53,243 bases of DNA from Pseudomonas sp. MN1F (GTDB lineage Bacteria; Pseudomonadota; Gammaproteobacteria; Pseudomonadales; Pseudomonadaceae): NCBI RefSeq assembly GCF_009391885.1, contig NZ_VZII01000012.1:1-53243 (forward strand), read 5' to 3'. A program made the translations under genes and the position numbers. This document shows, piece by piece, positions 1 through 7,395 of this stretch. The notes below the pieces were generated by a model. The model worked only from the letters and a program-made list of their open reading frames with translations, was not told the origin of the DNA and did not search any database. Position 1 is the stretch's first letter; every line of letters begins with the position of its first letter.

Positions 1-22
1 TGACGGGCATCCATGCCCGTCA
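1..22. repeat. Perfect inverted repeat at window edge
   Basis: Two 10-base arms (TGACGGGCAT and its reverse complement) are separated by two bases. It could be a hairpin terminator for a gene outside the window or a binding site. There is no T-run, so the role is open. Confidence 0.5.
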
Positions 23-111
23 CCTCCCTCCGCAAGACCTGCGTTCGGCCTCCTGAAGTCGCAATCTGCGTCGCCTGAACTATCGCGCACTTAGAAGCCA
101 AAGCAAAAGCA

Positions 112-159
112 GAGCAAGAGCAAGAGCAAGAGCAAGAGCAAGAGCAAGAGCAAGAGCAA
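112..159. repeat. Hexanucleotide tandem repeat (GAGCAA)x8
   Basis: Eight exact copies of GAGCAA run without interruption, preceded by a degenerate A-rich version from about base 100. The array ends 10 bases beyond the stop codon of the EmrB-like transporter gene, so it lies in that operon's 3' untranslated region. Short tandem repeats of this kind change copy number by slippage. No coding frame is affected by what I can see. Confidence 0.9.
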
Positions 160-169
160 CGCTACTGCT

Positions 170-1705
170 TCAATGCCCCGCCGAAGCTGGCCCCGCTTTG
201 GCAGTAAACGGCGGCTTGGCCAACCACACCAACAATATCAACCCGGCAAACACCCAGGTCATCAAGGTAAAGTAATCCACCGTCGACATCATGTACGCCT
301 GCGCATTGACGATCTGCTCCAGCTGCGCATAGTTCTGCGCACTCGCCCCGCCCAACTGCTCCAGCGTATGCCGCGTCGCCGGGTCGAACTGGCTGATGTG
401 CTCGCTCAAATAGGCATGATGCTGGTCCGCCCGACGAATCCAGATCCACGTCGTCAACGAAGCCGCAAAACTCCCCCCCAGCGTGCGCAGGAAAGTCGCC
501 AGCCCCGAACCATCAGCAATCTGGTGCGGCGGCAAATCCGACAGCAAAATGCTCAACGTCGGCATGAAGAACAGCGCCACGCCAATTCCCATGAACAACT
601 GCACCAGGGCGATGTGCTGGAAGTCCACCTCACTGGTGAACCCTGCACGCATGAAGCAGCTGGTGCCAATCGCCAGAAACGCCAGCCCCGCCAACACCCG
701 CAGGTCGAAGCGATGCGCGTACTTGCCCACGAACGGCGACATGATCACCGGCAGCAAACCGATCGGCGCCACCGCCAGCCCCGCCCAGGTGGCGGTGTAG
801 CCCATCTGCGTCTGCAGCCACTGCGGCAGGATCAGGTTGATACCGAAGAACCCCGCATAACCACCGACCAGCACAATGGTGCCGACCCGGAAATTGCGGT
901 GCACGAACAACCGCAGGTTGACCACCGGGTGGCGGTCGGTCAGCTCCCAGATGATGAAGATCGCCAGGAACACCACCGAAATCAGCGTACCGATAATGAT
1001 GAACGACGACTCGAACCAATCCAGGTCATTGCCCTTGTCCAGCACCACCTGCAACGCCCCCACGCCGACGATCAGCGTCAGCAGGCCGATGTAATCCATC
1101 GGCTGGCGGCTGGTCACCACCGGGCGCGTGCGCATCTGCTGGCGCACTACGGCAGCGGCGAACAGGCCGATCGGCACGTTGATGAAGAAGATCCACGGCC
1201 AGCTGTAACTGTCGGTGATCCAGCCACCCAATATCGGCCCGGCAATCGGCGCCACCACCGTGACCATCGCCAGTAACGCCAACGCCATGCCCCGTTTCGC
1301 CGGCGGGTACACGGCAATCAGCAAGGTCTGGGTCATCGGGTACAACGGCCCGGCCACCACACCCTGCAACACCCGAAAGCCCACCAGTTCCGGCATCGAC
1401 TGGGCAACACCACAGAGAAACGATGCCAGCACGAACAGCAACGTGGCCCAGATGAACAGCTTCACCTCGCCAAAGCGCCGGCTCAGCCAGCCGGTCAGCG
1501 GCAAGGCGATGGCGTTGCTCACCGCAAACGAGGTGATCACCCAGGTGCCCTGCTCGTAGCTCACCCCCAGGTTGCCGGAAATGGTCGGCAGCGCCACGTT
1601 AGCGATGGTGGTATCGAGCACCTGCATGAAGGTCGCCAGCGACAGGCCGATGGTGGTCAGCAGCAGGCTCGGCGGCGTGAACTGCGCCGGGGCGTTGTTG
1701 CTCAT
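170..1705 (-). CDS. emrB: DHA2-family (EmrB/QacA) drug:H+ antiporter
   Basis: This 511-residue inner-membrane protein has about 14 hydrophobic segments, the usual length for DHA2 major facilitator exporters. The first helix carries the family motif LDTTIANVALPTI and is followed by the WVITSFAVSNAI stretch typical of EmrB proteins. The start codon overlaps the stop of the membrane-fusion gene upstream (ATGA), so the two are translationally coupled. With its HlyD-type partner it should form a tripartite pump that uses the proton gradient to push hydrophobic compounds through an outer-membrane channel. No outer-membrane factor is encoded here, so a TolC-like protein from elsewhere is presumably used. 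Substrate cannot be told from sequence. The family call is firm; the symbol is by similarity. Confidence 0.9.
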   Translation of the reverse strand: MSNNAPAQFTPPSLLLTTIGLSLATFMQVLDTTIANVALPTISGNLGVSYEQGTWVITSFAVSNAIALPLTGWLSRRFGEVKLFIWATLLFVLASFLCGVAQSMPELVGFRVLQGVVAGPLYPMTQTLLIAVYPPAKRGMALALLAMVTVVAPIAGPILGGWITDSYSWPWIFFINVPIGLFAAAVVRQQMRTRPVVTSRQPMDYIGLLTLIVGVGALQVVLDKGNDLDWFESSFIIIGTLISVVFLAIFIIWELTDRHPVVNLRLFVHRNFRVGTIVLVGGYAGFFGINLILPQWLQTQMGYTATWAGLAVAPIGLLPVIMSPFVGKYAHRFDLRVLAGLAFLAIGTSCFMRAGFTSEVDFQHIALVQLFMGIGVALFFMPTLSILLSDLPPHQIADGSGLATFLRTLGGSFAASLTTWIWIRRADQHHAYLSEHISQFDPATRHTLEQLGGASAQNYAQLEQIVNAQAYMMSTVDYFTLMTWVFAGLILLVWLAKPPFTAKAGPASAGH

Positions 1706-2895
1706 CGCTGCGCCGTCTTGCCGGTGGCGCTGTTCTCGTGGATCAGCCGGGCGATCAGGTTGTCGGCCTCGACCAGCTGGCGGTCATACACCTGGGTGGT
1801 GTAGCTGGCCTGCTGCGGAGGCTGCTGGGCCAAGGTCGGGCCGCTCTGGTCGTGCAGGTCGACTTCGACCACGGTGGACAGGCCGATACGCAGCGGGTGG
1901 TCCTTGAGCTGGTCGGGGCTGAGGTGAATGCGCACCGGCACCCGCTGGACGATCTTGATCCAGTTGCCGGTGGCGTTCTGCGCCGGCAACAGGGCGAAGG
2001 CGCTGCCGGTACCGGCGCCGAGGCTGTCGACCGTGCCGCTGTATTTGACCTCACCGCCATACAGGTCGGCGCTGACTTCCACCGGCTGGCCGATGCGCAT
2101 GTCGCGCAGCTGGGTTTCCTTGAAGTTGGCGTCGATCCACACCTCGTTCAGCGGGATCACCGCCATGGTCGCGGTGCCGGGCTGCAGGCGCTGGCCAAGC
2201 TGCACGGTGCGTTTGGCCACATAACCGGTGACCGGCGCCACCAGGGTGGTGCGGGCGTGGTCGAGGTAGGCCTGGCGCAGGTCGGCCGCAGCCGCCATCA
2301 CCTCAGGGTGCGAGGACACCACGGTGTCGTCGACCAGCGCAGTGCTGGTGTTGAGCTGCTGGCGTGCGCTGTTGACGGCGGCCTGGGCCACGGTCAGGTC
2401 GTCACGGGCATGGGAGATCTCTTCCGCAGCGATTGCGCCGCTGTCGGCCAGCACCTTGCGTCGATTGTAGTTCTGCTGGGCCTTCTGCAATTCGGCCTGG
2501 CGGGTTTCCAGCTGGGCCTTGAGCGCGTCGACGTTGCTGTACAACCCGCGCACCTGGCGCACGCTGCGCGCCAGCTTGGCTTCGGCGGACTGCAAGGCCA
2601 CTTCGCTGTCGGACGGGTCGAATTGCAACAGCACCTGGCCGGCATGCACCAGGTCGCCGTCATCGGCGCCGATGCTGGTAACGGTGCCGGTCACCAGCGG
2701 GGTGATCTCCACCACGTTGCCATTGACGTAGGCGTCGTCGGTGCTTTCGTGCCAGCGCCCGACCAGGCTGTACCAGGCCCAGGTGCCGGCGCCAGCGAGC
2801 AGCACCAGCAACATCAGGCCGAGCAGCCAGGCCTTGCGCTTGCCCGACGCTGGCGCGTCGGCGGGGGGAGTTGCGGTGTCTGTGGGAGTGGCCAT
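1702..2895 (-). CDS. emrA: HlyD/EmrA-type membrane-fusion protein
   Basis: This 397-residue periplasmic adaptor has a short Pro/Ala-rich cytoplasmic N-terminus, one membrane anchor at about residues 22-45 (LLGLMLLVLLAGAGTWAW), a biotinyl-lipoyl half (VTSIGADDGDLVHAGQVLL), an alpha-helical hairpin rich in Ala/Gln/Leu, the second lipoyl half and a beta-barrel. The motif DDAYVNGNVVEI is characteristic of EmrA proteins. It links the EmrB-like antiporter to an outer-membrane channel. An AAGG ribosome site precedes the ATG. Only 30 bases separate it from marR upstream, so marR-emrA-emrB form one transcription unit. Confidence 0.9.
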   Translation of the reverse strand: MATPTDTATPPADAPASGKRKAWLLGLMLLVLLAGAGTWAWYSLVGRWHESTDDAYVNGNVVEITPLVTGTVTSIGADDGDLVHAGQVLLQFDPSDSEVALQSAEAKLARSVRQVRGLYSNVDALKAQLETRQAELQKAQQNYNRRKVLADSGAIAAEEISHARDDLTVAQAAVNSARQQLNTSTALVDDTVVSSHPEVMAAAADLRQAYLDHARTTLVAPVTGYVAKRTVQLGQRLQPGTATMAVIPLNEVWIDANFKETQLRDMRIGQPVEVSADLYGGEVKYSGTVDSLGAGTGSAFALLPAQNATGNWIKIVQRVPVRIHLSPDQLKDHPLRIGLSTVVEVDLHDQSGPTLAQQPPQQASYTTQVYDRQLVEADNLIARLIHENSATGKTAQR

Positions 2896-2925
2896 GACAA
2901 TACCTTGGAATATGCGTAACAGGGA

Positions 2926-3399
2926 TCAACGATCGCCGAAGCGGCGGATCGTCAGAGGGTCGCCGGCACCCAGCAGAACCTTGGCCAGCAAACCTTCGAG
3001 GGTCTTCAGCTCGTCTGGCTGCAACACGCCGACCAGTTCGTTCATCGCCGCCGCGCCGATCTCCGGCAGGCGGTCAGCCAGGCGCTGGCCGTCGGCGGTC
3101 AGCGCCAGGCGCACCTGGCGGCGGTCATCGGCGCAGCGGTTGCGCAGGATCAGGCCCTTCTGCTCGAGGCGGTCGAGCATGCGGGTCATCGAACCGCTGT
3201 CCAGGCCCAGGTAGCGACACAGTTCGGCCGGGGTATCCACCTCGTACTGGGTGACGATGATCAGCACCTTGAACTGTGCGGCGGTGACGCCCTCCGATTC
3301 GAGGTGCCAGTCGAGAATGCGGTCCTTGAGGATCGCCGCACGGCCCAGCAGCATGCCGATGGCACAGGTCTGGAAGTTTTCCGGGGTGAAATGGGACAT
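2926..3399 (-). CDS. MarR-family transcriptional repressor
   Basis: This is a 157-residue winged-helix regulator. Recognisable features are the helix-turn-helix region near residues 55-80 (TPAELCRYLGLDSGSMTRML) and the wing with the D-R-R motif (CADDRRQVRLALT). It very probably represses its own operon with the efflux genes and is released by an efflux substrate, as E. coli EmrR is. I chose the ATG at 3399 (MSHFTPEN). A TTG 18 bases upstream is possible but has no better ribosome site. A perfect palindrome lies 34 bases upstream of the start and is the likely operator. Confidence 0.88.
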   Translation of the reverse strand: MSHFTPENFQTCAIGMLLGRAAILKDRILDWHLESEGVTAAQFKVLIIVTQYEVDTPAELCRYLGLDSGSMTRMLDRLEQKGLILRNRCADDRRQVRLALTADGQRLADRLPEIGAAAMNELVGVLQPDELKTLEGLLAKVLLGAGDPLTIRRFGDR

Positions 3400-3432
3400 C
3401 GGGGTCTGCTCGGGCAATTGTTTAAAAATATT

Positions 3433-3446
3433 ACTGCCTAGGCAGT
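3433..3446. promoter_or_regulatory. Probable MarR operator (perfect 14-base palindrome)
   Basis: ACTGCCTAGGCAGT reads identically on both strands and sits just upstream of marR next to an AT-rich stretch. MarR proteins bind short palindromes of this size over their own promoters. This explains negative autoregulation of marR-emrA-emrB. Assignment is by position and symmetry. Confidence 0.7.
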
Positions 3447-3486
3447 GAATGTCAAAGCTTTGATTAGGGGGCTATGCAAATTTTCA

Positions 3487-3514
3487 TGAAACGGCCGTTG
3501 CCGGCAACGTTTCA
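3487..3514 (-). terminator. Hairpin after the response-regulator gene
   Basis: A 7-base stem (TGAAACG/CGTTTCA) encloses a further self-complementary core (GTTGCCGGCAAC). On the minus strand it begins at the stop codon of the response regulator and is followed by AAAATTT. It probably separates the two-component operon from the marR promoter. There is no long T-run, so termination may be partial. Confidence 0.45.
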
Positions 3515-4141
3515 CCGCGCACGCAAACCCAGCGCCTCCACGGCCCCGCAGGCGATCGCCATGCCCACCAGTTCGGCCAGGCTGCCCGCCTGCAAGCGCT
3601 TCATCACCCGCCCTCGGTACAGGTCCACGGTCTTCACGCTGATGCCGAGGCGCTCGGCGATCTCGCGGTTGCTCAAGCCTTGGGCCAGCGGCACGAAGAC
3701 ATCGCGCTCACGCGGCGTCAGGGCATCCACGCGTGCCTGCACCGCGGCCAGCACCAGGTCGTCCTGGCGCGCCTGCCCTGCCCGCTCCAGCGCGGCCTGC
3801 ACACTGTCGAGCAGCAACTGGTCGCTGTAGGGTTTCTCGATGAAGTCGCTCGCCCCGGCCTTGAACGCCCGCACCACGATCGGCACATCGGCATGGCCAC
3901 TGACGAAGATCACCGGGATCTGCTGGCCGCGCTCGCGCAGCGCCTGCTGCACCGCCATGCCACCCAGCCCGGGCATGCGCACATCCAGCAGCACGCAGGC
4001 CGGCCCATCATCCACGCAGGCATCGAGAAACGCCTGGCCGCTGGCGAACGGCACGCCCTGCAGGCCCACCGATTCCAGCAACCACACCGTCGAATCACGC
4101 ATGCCCTGGTCGTCGTCGACTACATACACCTTCGCTTGCAC
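3512..4141 (-). CDS. FixJ/NarL-type response regulator
   Basis: This is a 209-residue two-domain regulator. The receiver domain (1-120) shows the acidic pocket DDD at 9-11, phospho-acceptor Asp53 in LLDVRMPG and Lys103 in IEKPYS. A LuxR-type helix-turn-helix occupies about 138-195 (LTPRERDVFVPLAQGLSNRE). Phosphorylation by the adjacent kinase should promote dimer binding at target promoters. The start is a GTG with a good AAGGAG site eight bases upstream. The gene lies 12 bases behind the kinase gene in one operon. The divergent acyl-CoA synthetase/dehydrogenase pair is the likely target, but that is inference from arrangement. Confidence 0.9.
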   Translation of the reverse strand: MQAKVYVVDDDQGMRDSTVWLLESVGLQGVPFASGQAFLDACVDDGPACVLLDVRMPGLGGMAVQQALRERGQQIPVIFVSGHADVPIVVRAFKAGASDFIEKPYSDQLLLDSVQAALERAGQARQDDLVLAAVQARVDALTPRERDVFVPLAQGLSNREIAERLGISVKTVDLYRGRVMKRLQAGSLAELVGMAIACGAVEALGLRAR

Positions 4142-4153
4142 CCTGCTCTCTCC

Positions 4154-5560
4154 TTATCCCCGGTTCACTGCCAGACGGCAGCACAGCACCAGCTCACCCG
4201 CCTCACCCGCACGCGCCCAGAGGCTGCCGCCGAAACCTTCGATCAGGCTGCGGCTCATGCTCAAGCCCAGGCCCAGGCCATCGGCCTTGCTGGTACTGAA
4301 CGGGGTGAAGATCTCATCCAGGCGCTCGGCGGCCACGCCCGGCCCCTGGTCGGCGACCTCGATCAGCACCCCGTCGCCCTCGCGCACGGCGCCCAGCAGG
4401 ATACGTGACGGCTGCGCGCCATGCTGCTCGCGGTTGGCCTCGATGGCATTGCGCAGCAGGTTGAGCAGCACTTGTTCGAGCAGTACCCGGTCGGCGAACA
4501 CCGCTGGCAATTGCCCGCCGATGCGCAGTTCGACAGCGACCTGGTCACGTGCCGCCTCCCAGGCGCACAGGCGCATGGCTTCAGCCGCAACTTCGGCCAC
4601 CTCCACCGCCTGCAGACGCCGCGGCCCCTTGCGCAGGAAGGCGCGCAGGCGGCGAATCACCTCGGCGGCGTGGGTCGCCTGCTCGGTGATGCGTTGCAGG
4701 CCCTGGCCGACCCGCTCACGCGCCTGCGGGTCGCGCTCCAGGCCTTGCAGGTAGCGTTGGCTGGCATTGGCATAGTTGACCACCGCAGCCAGCGGCTGAT
4801 TCATCTCGTGGGCGATCCCCGACGCCAGTTCGCCCAAGGTGGCAAGCCGGGCGCTATGGGCCAGGTTCTCCTGGGCCTCGATGCGCAGGGTGATGTCACG
4901 CGACACGCTGACCACCTCCACCACCGCACCGGTGTAGGTTTCACGGATCGCCCGGCTGGCGATCTCGAACCAGCGATACGCGCCGCTGGCATGGCGGACG
5001 CGGCAGGTCATGGTGTGATAACCGTCCTGGTCCAATGCGGCACCGGCCTGGCGCAGCACCTGGCGCCGCTCGTGCGGGTGCAGCAGGGCCCGTACCGGCA
5101 TGCCGCGCAGCTGCTCCGGCCACAGGCCAAGCAGGCGGTAGGCGGCTGGCGAGGCATCGAGGAAACGGCCGTCCGGGCTGTGCCGGGAAATGAGGTCGGT
5201 GGTGTTCTCGATGATCAGCCGATACAGGCGCCGCGCGCGGCTCGCCTCACGGGCGCCTTGGCGCTCCTCGCTGGCATCGCGGCAGCGCACCAGCACCCGC
5301 TGGCCCTGGTCATCGGGGATGAAGGTCCACAGCAGAATGCGATCGCCGACCTGCTTTTCCACATCGGCGATTGCCCGGTGCTGACGCAGGCAGGCACGCA
5401 CCAGCGCCGCACAGTTGCCCGGCAGCCAGTCGTTGAGCACCGCGCCTGCGCCAATCAGCGCCTGCAAAGCCGGGTTGCTTGCCAGGGCACGGGCATCGGC
5501 GGCCAGCAGCACACTGGGTTGTGGGTCCTTGGCGAGCAAGGGTGAAAGGGTCTGGTCCAC
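4154..5560 (-). CDS. Cytoplasmic PAS-domain sensor histidine kinase
   Basis: This 468-residue kinase has no membrane segment. An N-terminal PAS-like region (about 10-95) is followed by a clear PAS/PAC domain (about 110-225, with ISRHSPDGRFLDASPAA). The dimerisation domain carries phospho-accepting His251 in GIAHEMNQPLAAV. The ATPase domain has N-box LLNLLRNAIEAN and G-boxes DQGPGV and GLGLGLSMS. The architecture resembles FixL/DctB-type kinases that pair with FixJ-like regulators, which fits the next gene. A soluble kinase implies an internal ligand such as a metabolite or a redox cue. The start is a GTG with a weak ribosome site; an alternative start downstream cannot be excluded. Confidence 0.88.
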   Translation of the reverse strand: MDQTLSPLLAKDPQPSVLLAADARALASNPALQALIGAGAVLNDWLPGNCAALVRACLRQHRAIADVEKQVGDRILLWTFIPDDQGQRVLVRCRDASEERQGAREASRARRLYRLIIENTTDLISRHSPDGRFLDASPAAYRLLGLWPEQLRGMPVRALLHPHERRQVLRQAGAALDQDGYHTMTCRVRHASGAYRWFEIASRAIRETYTGAVVEVVSVSRDITLRIEAQENLAHSARLATLGELASGIAHEMNQPLAAVVNYANASQRYLQGLERDPQARERVGQGLQRITEQATHAAEVIRRLRAFLRKGPRRLQAVEVAEVAAEAMRLCAWEAARDQVAVELRIGGQLPAVFADRVLLEQVLLNLLRNAIEANREQHGAQPSRILLGAVREGDGVLIEVADQGPGVAAERLDEIFTPFSTSKADGLGLGLSMSRSLIEGFGGSLWARAGEAGELVLCCRLAVNRG

Positions 5561-5576
5561 TGTCGGCGCTCGTTCT

Positions 5577-5594
5577 TATAGTAGTTTTACTATA
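5577..5594. promoter_or_regulatory. AT-rich inverted repeat in the divergent promoter region
   Basis: TATAGTA and TACTATA are separated by GTTT, in the 194-base gap between the divergent kinase and acyl-CoA synthetase genes. Similar TATAG/CGATA pieces follow within 30 bases. It is a plausible binding site for the LuxR-type response regulator or part of overlapping promoters. The rest of the gap shows no other recognisable element. Confidence 0.4.
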
Positions 5595-5754
5595 TTGCTA
5601 TAGTCGATATTCCATCTACGATAGCGGTTCGCGTAAAACTGCGACAGGGGCAAGCGGCCATCGGCGCGCTGCCCGCACCCTGATCAGAGCTAACAATCAG
5701 CCACCGGGGGGCCACACGCACAGGCTGCGTCTGCCTCCCCTACAGGATTACCGT

Positions 5755-7377
5755 ATGTCGATCTTCGCCCAGGGCCTGATGCCCGCTGCCGTCAACCACG
5801 TCGCCCTCACCCCGCTGAGCTTCATCGAACGTACCGCTGCCGTGTACGGCGATTACCCGGCCGTGATCCACGGCGCCATCCGCCGCAACTGGCGCGAGAC
5901 CTACCAGCGCTGCCGGCGACTGGCCAGCGCCCTGAGCGGGCGCGGTGTCGGCCGCGGCGACACGGTGGCGGTGATGCTGCCGAACATTCCGGCCATGCTT
6001 GAAGCGCACTTCGGTGTGCCGATGATCGGTGCCGTGCTCAACACGCTCAACGTGCGCCTGGACGCCGAGGCCATCGCCTTCATGCTGCAGCATGGCGAAG
6101 CCAAGGTGCTGATCACCGACCGCGAGTTCCACGGCGTGATCGCCGCCGCCCTCGCCTTGCTCGAACACCCGCCGCTGGTGGTCGACGTGGATGACCCCGA
6201 ATACGGCGAAGGCCGTGCGCTCAGCGAGCTCGACTATGAAGCGCTGCTGGCCGAAGGCGACCCGGACTTTGCCTGGGAATGGCCCGAGGACGAATGGCAG
6301 GCGATTTCGCTGAACTACACCTCGGGCACCACCGGCAACCCCAAGGGCGTGGTCTATCACCACCGTGGCGCCTACCTGAACGCCATCGGCAACCAGATGA
6401 CCTGGACCATGGGCCACCGCCCGGTGTACCTGTGGACCTTGCCGATGTTCCACTGCAACGGCTGGTGCTACCCCTGGACCATCACCGCGCTGGCTGGCAC
6501 CCACGTGTTCCTGCGCCGGGTCGACCCGCAGAAGATCCTCACCCTGATCCGCGAACACCGGGTCAGCCACCTGTGCGGCGCGCCGATCGTGCTCAACGCC
6601 CTGGTCAACATGCCGGAGGCCGCCAAGGCCGCCATCGACCACCCGGTGCAGGCCATGGTCGCCGGCGCCGCACCACCGGCCAAGGTCATCGGCGCGGTCG
6701 AGCAGATGGGCATCCGCGTCACCCACACCTACGGCCTGACCGAGGTCTACGGGCCGGTCACCGTCTGCGCCTGGCATGACCAATGGGACGAACTGCCGCT
6801 GGAGGAACGGGCGCGGATCAAGTCGCGCCAAGGCGTGCGCTACCCCACCCTCGACGGCCTGATGGTCGCCGACCCGCAGACCCTGCAGCCGGTACCGCAG
6901 GACGGCAACACCCTGGGCGAGATCTTCATGCGTGGCAACACGGTGATGAAGGGCTACCTGAAAAACCCCGAGGCCACCGCCGAGGCCTTCCGCGGCGGCT
7001 GGTTCCACACCGGCGACCTGGCCGTGTGGCACGCCGACGGCTACGTCGAGATCAAGGACCGGCTCAAGGACATCATCATTTCCGGCGGCGAGAACATCTC
7101 GACCATCGAAGTCGAGGACACCCTGTACAAGCACCACGCCGTGCTGGAAGCCGCCGTGGTCGCCCGCGCCGACGACAAATGGGGCGAAACGCCCTGTGCC
7201 TTCGTCGCCCTCAAGCCCGGCCATGAGCAGACCCGCGAAAGCGACATCATCAGCTGGTGCCGTGAGCACATGGCCGGGTTCAAGGTGCCGAAGACCGTGG
7301 TCTTCGGCGAGCTGCCCAAGACCTCCACCGGCAAGATCCAGAAATACGTCCTGCGCGACCGCGCCAAGGCCCTGTGA
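5755..7377 (+). CDS. AMP-forming acyl-CoA synthetase
   Basis: This is a 540-residue adenylate-forming ligase. The phosphate-binding loop TSGTTGNPKG is at 189-198. The A5-type motif HTYGLTEVYGP, the A7 motif GWFHTGDLA, the hinge IKDRLKDIIISGGENIS and the C-terminal catalytic Lys region KTSTGKIQK are all present. The enzyme activates a carboxylic acid with ATP and CoA. The family (long/medium-chain fatty acyl or aryl-acyl ligases) does not reveal the exact chain. I chose the ATG at 5755 rather than upstream in-frame codons because the conserved region starts there (MSIFAQGLMP). The acyl-CoA dehydrogenase follows after 18 bases, suggesting activation then first oxidation of an acid in beta-oxidation. 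Confidence 0.9.
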   Translation: MSIFAQGLMPAAVNHVALTPLSFIERTAAVYGDYPAVIHGAIRRNWRETYQRCRRLASALSGRGVGRGDTVAVMLPNIPAMLEAHFGVPMIGAVLNTLNVRLDAEAIAFMLQHGEAKVLITDREFHGVIAAALALLEHPPLVVDVDDPEYGEGRALSELDYEALLAEGDPDFAWEWPEDEWQAISLNYTSGTTGNPKGVVYHHRGAYLNAIGNQMTWTMGHRPVYLWTLPMFHCNGWCYPWTITALAGTHVFLRRVDPQKILTLIREHRVSHLCGAPIVLNALVNMPEAAKAAIDHPVQAMVAGAAPPAKVIGAVEQMGIRVTHTYGLTEVYGPVTVCAWHDQWDELPLEERARIKSRQGVRYPTLDGLMVADPQTLQPVPQDGNTLGEIFMRGNTVMKGYLKNPEATAEAFRGGWFHTGDLAVWHADGYVEIKDRLKDIIISGGENISTIEVEDTLYKHHAVLEAAVVARADDKWGETPCAFVALKPGHEQTRESDIISWCREHMAGFKVPKTVVFGELPKTSTGKIQKYVLRDRAKAL

Positions 7378-7395
7378 ACCGTTATCGAGCCTGAC

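Noticed and set aside
112..159. Possible CRISPR-like array
   Set aside because: The unit is six bases with no spacers; it is a simple tandem repeat.
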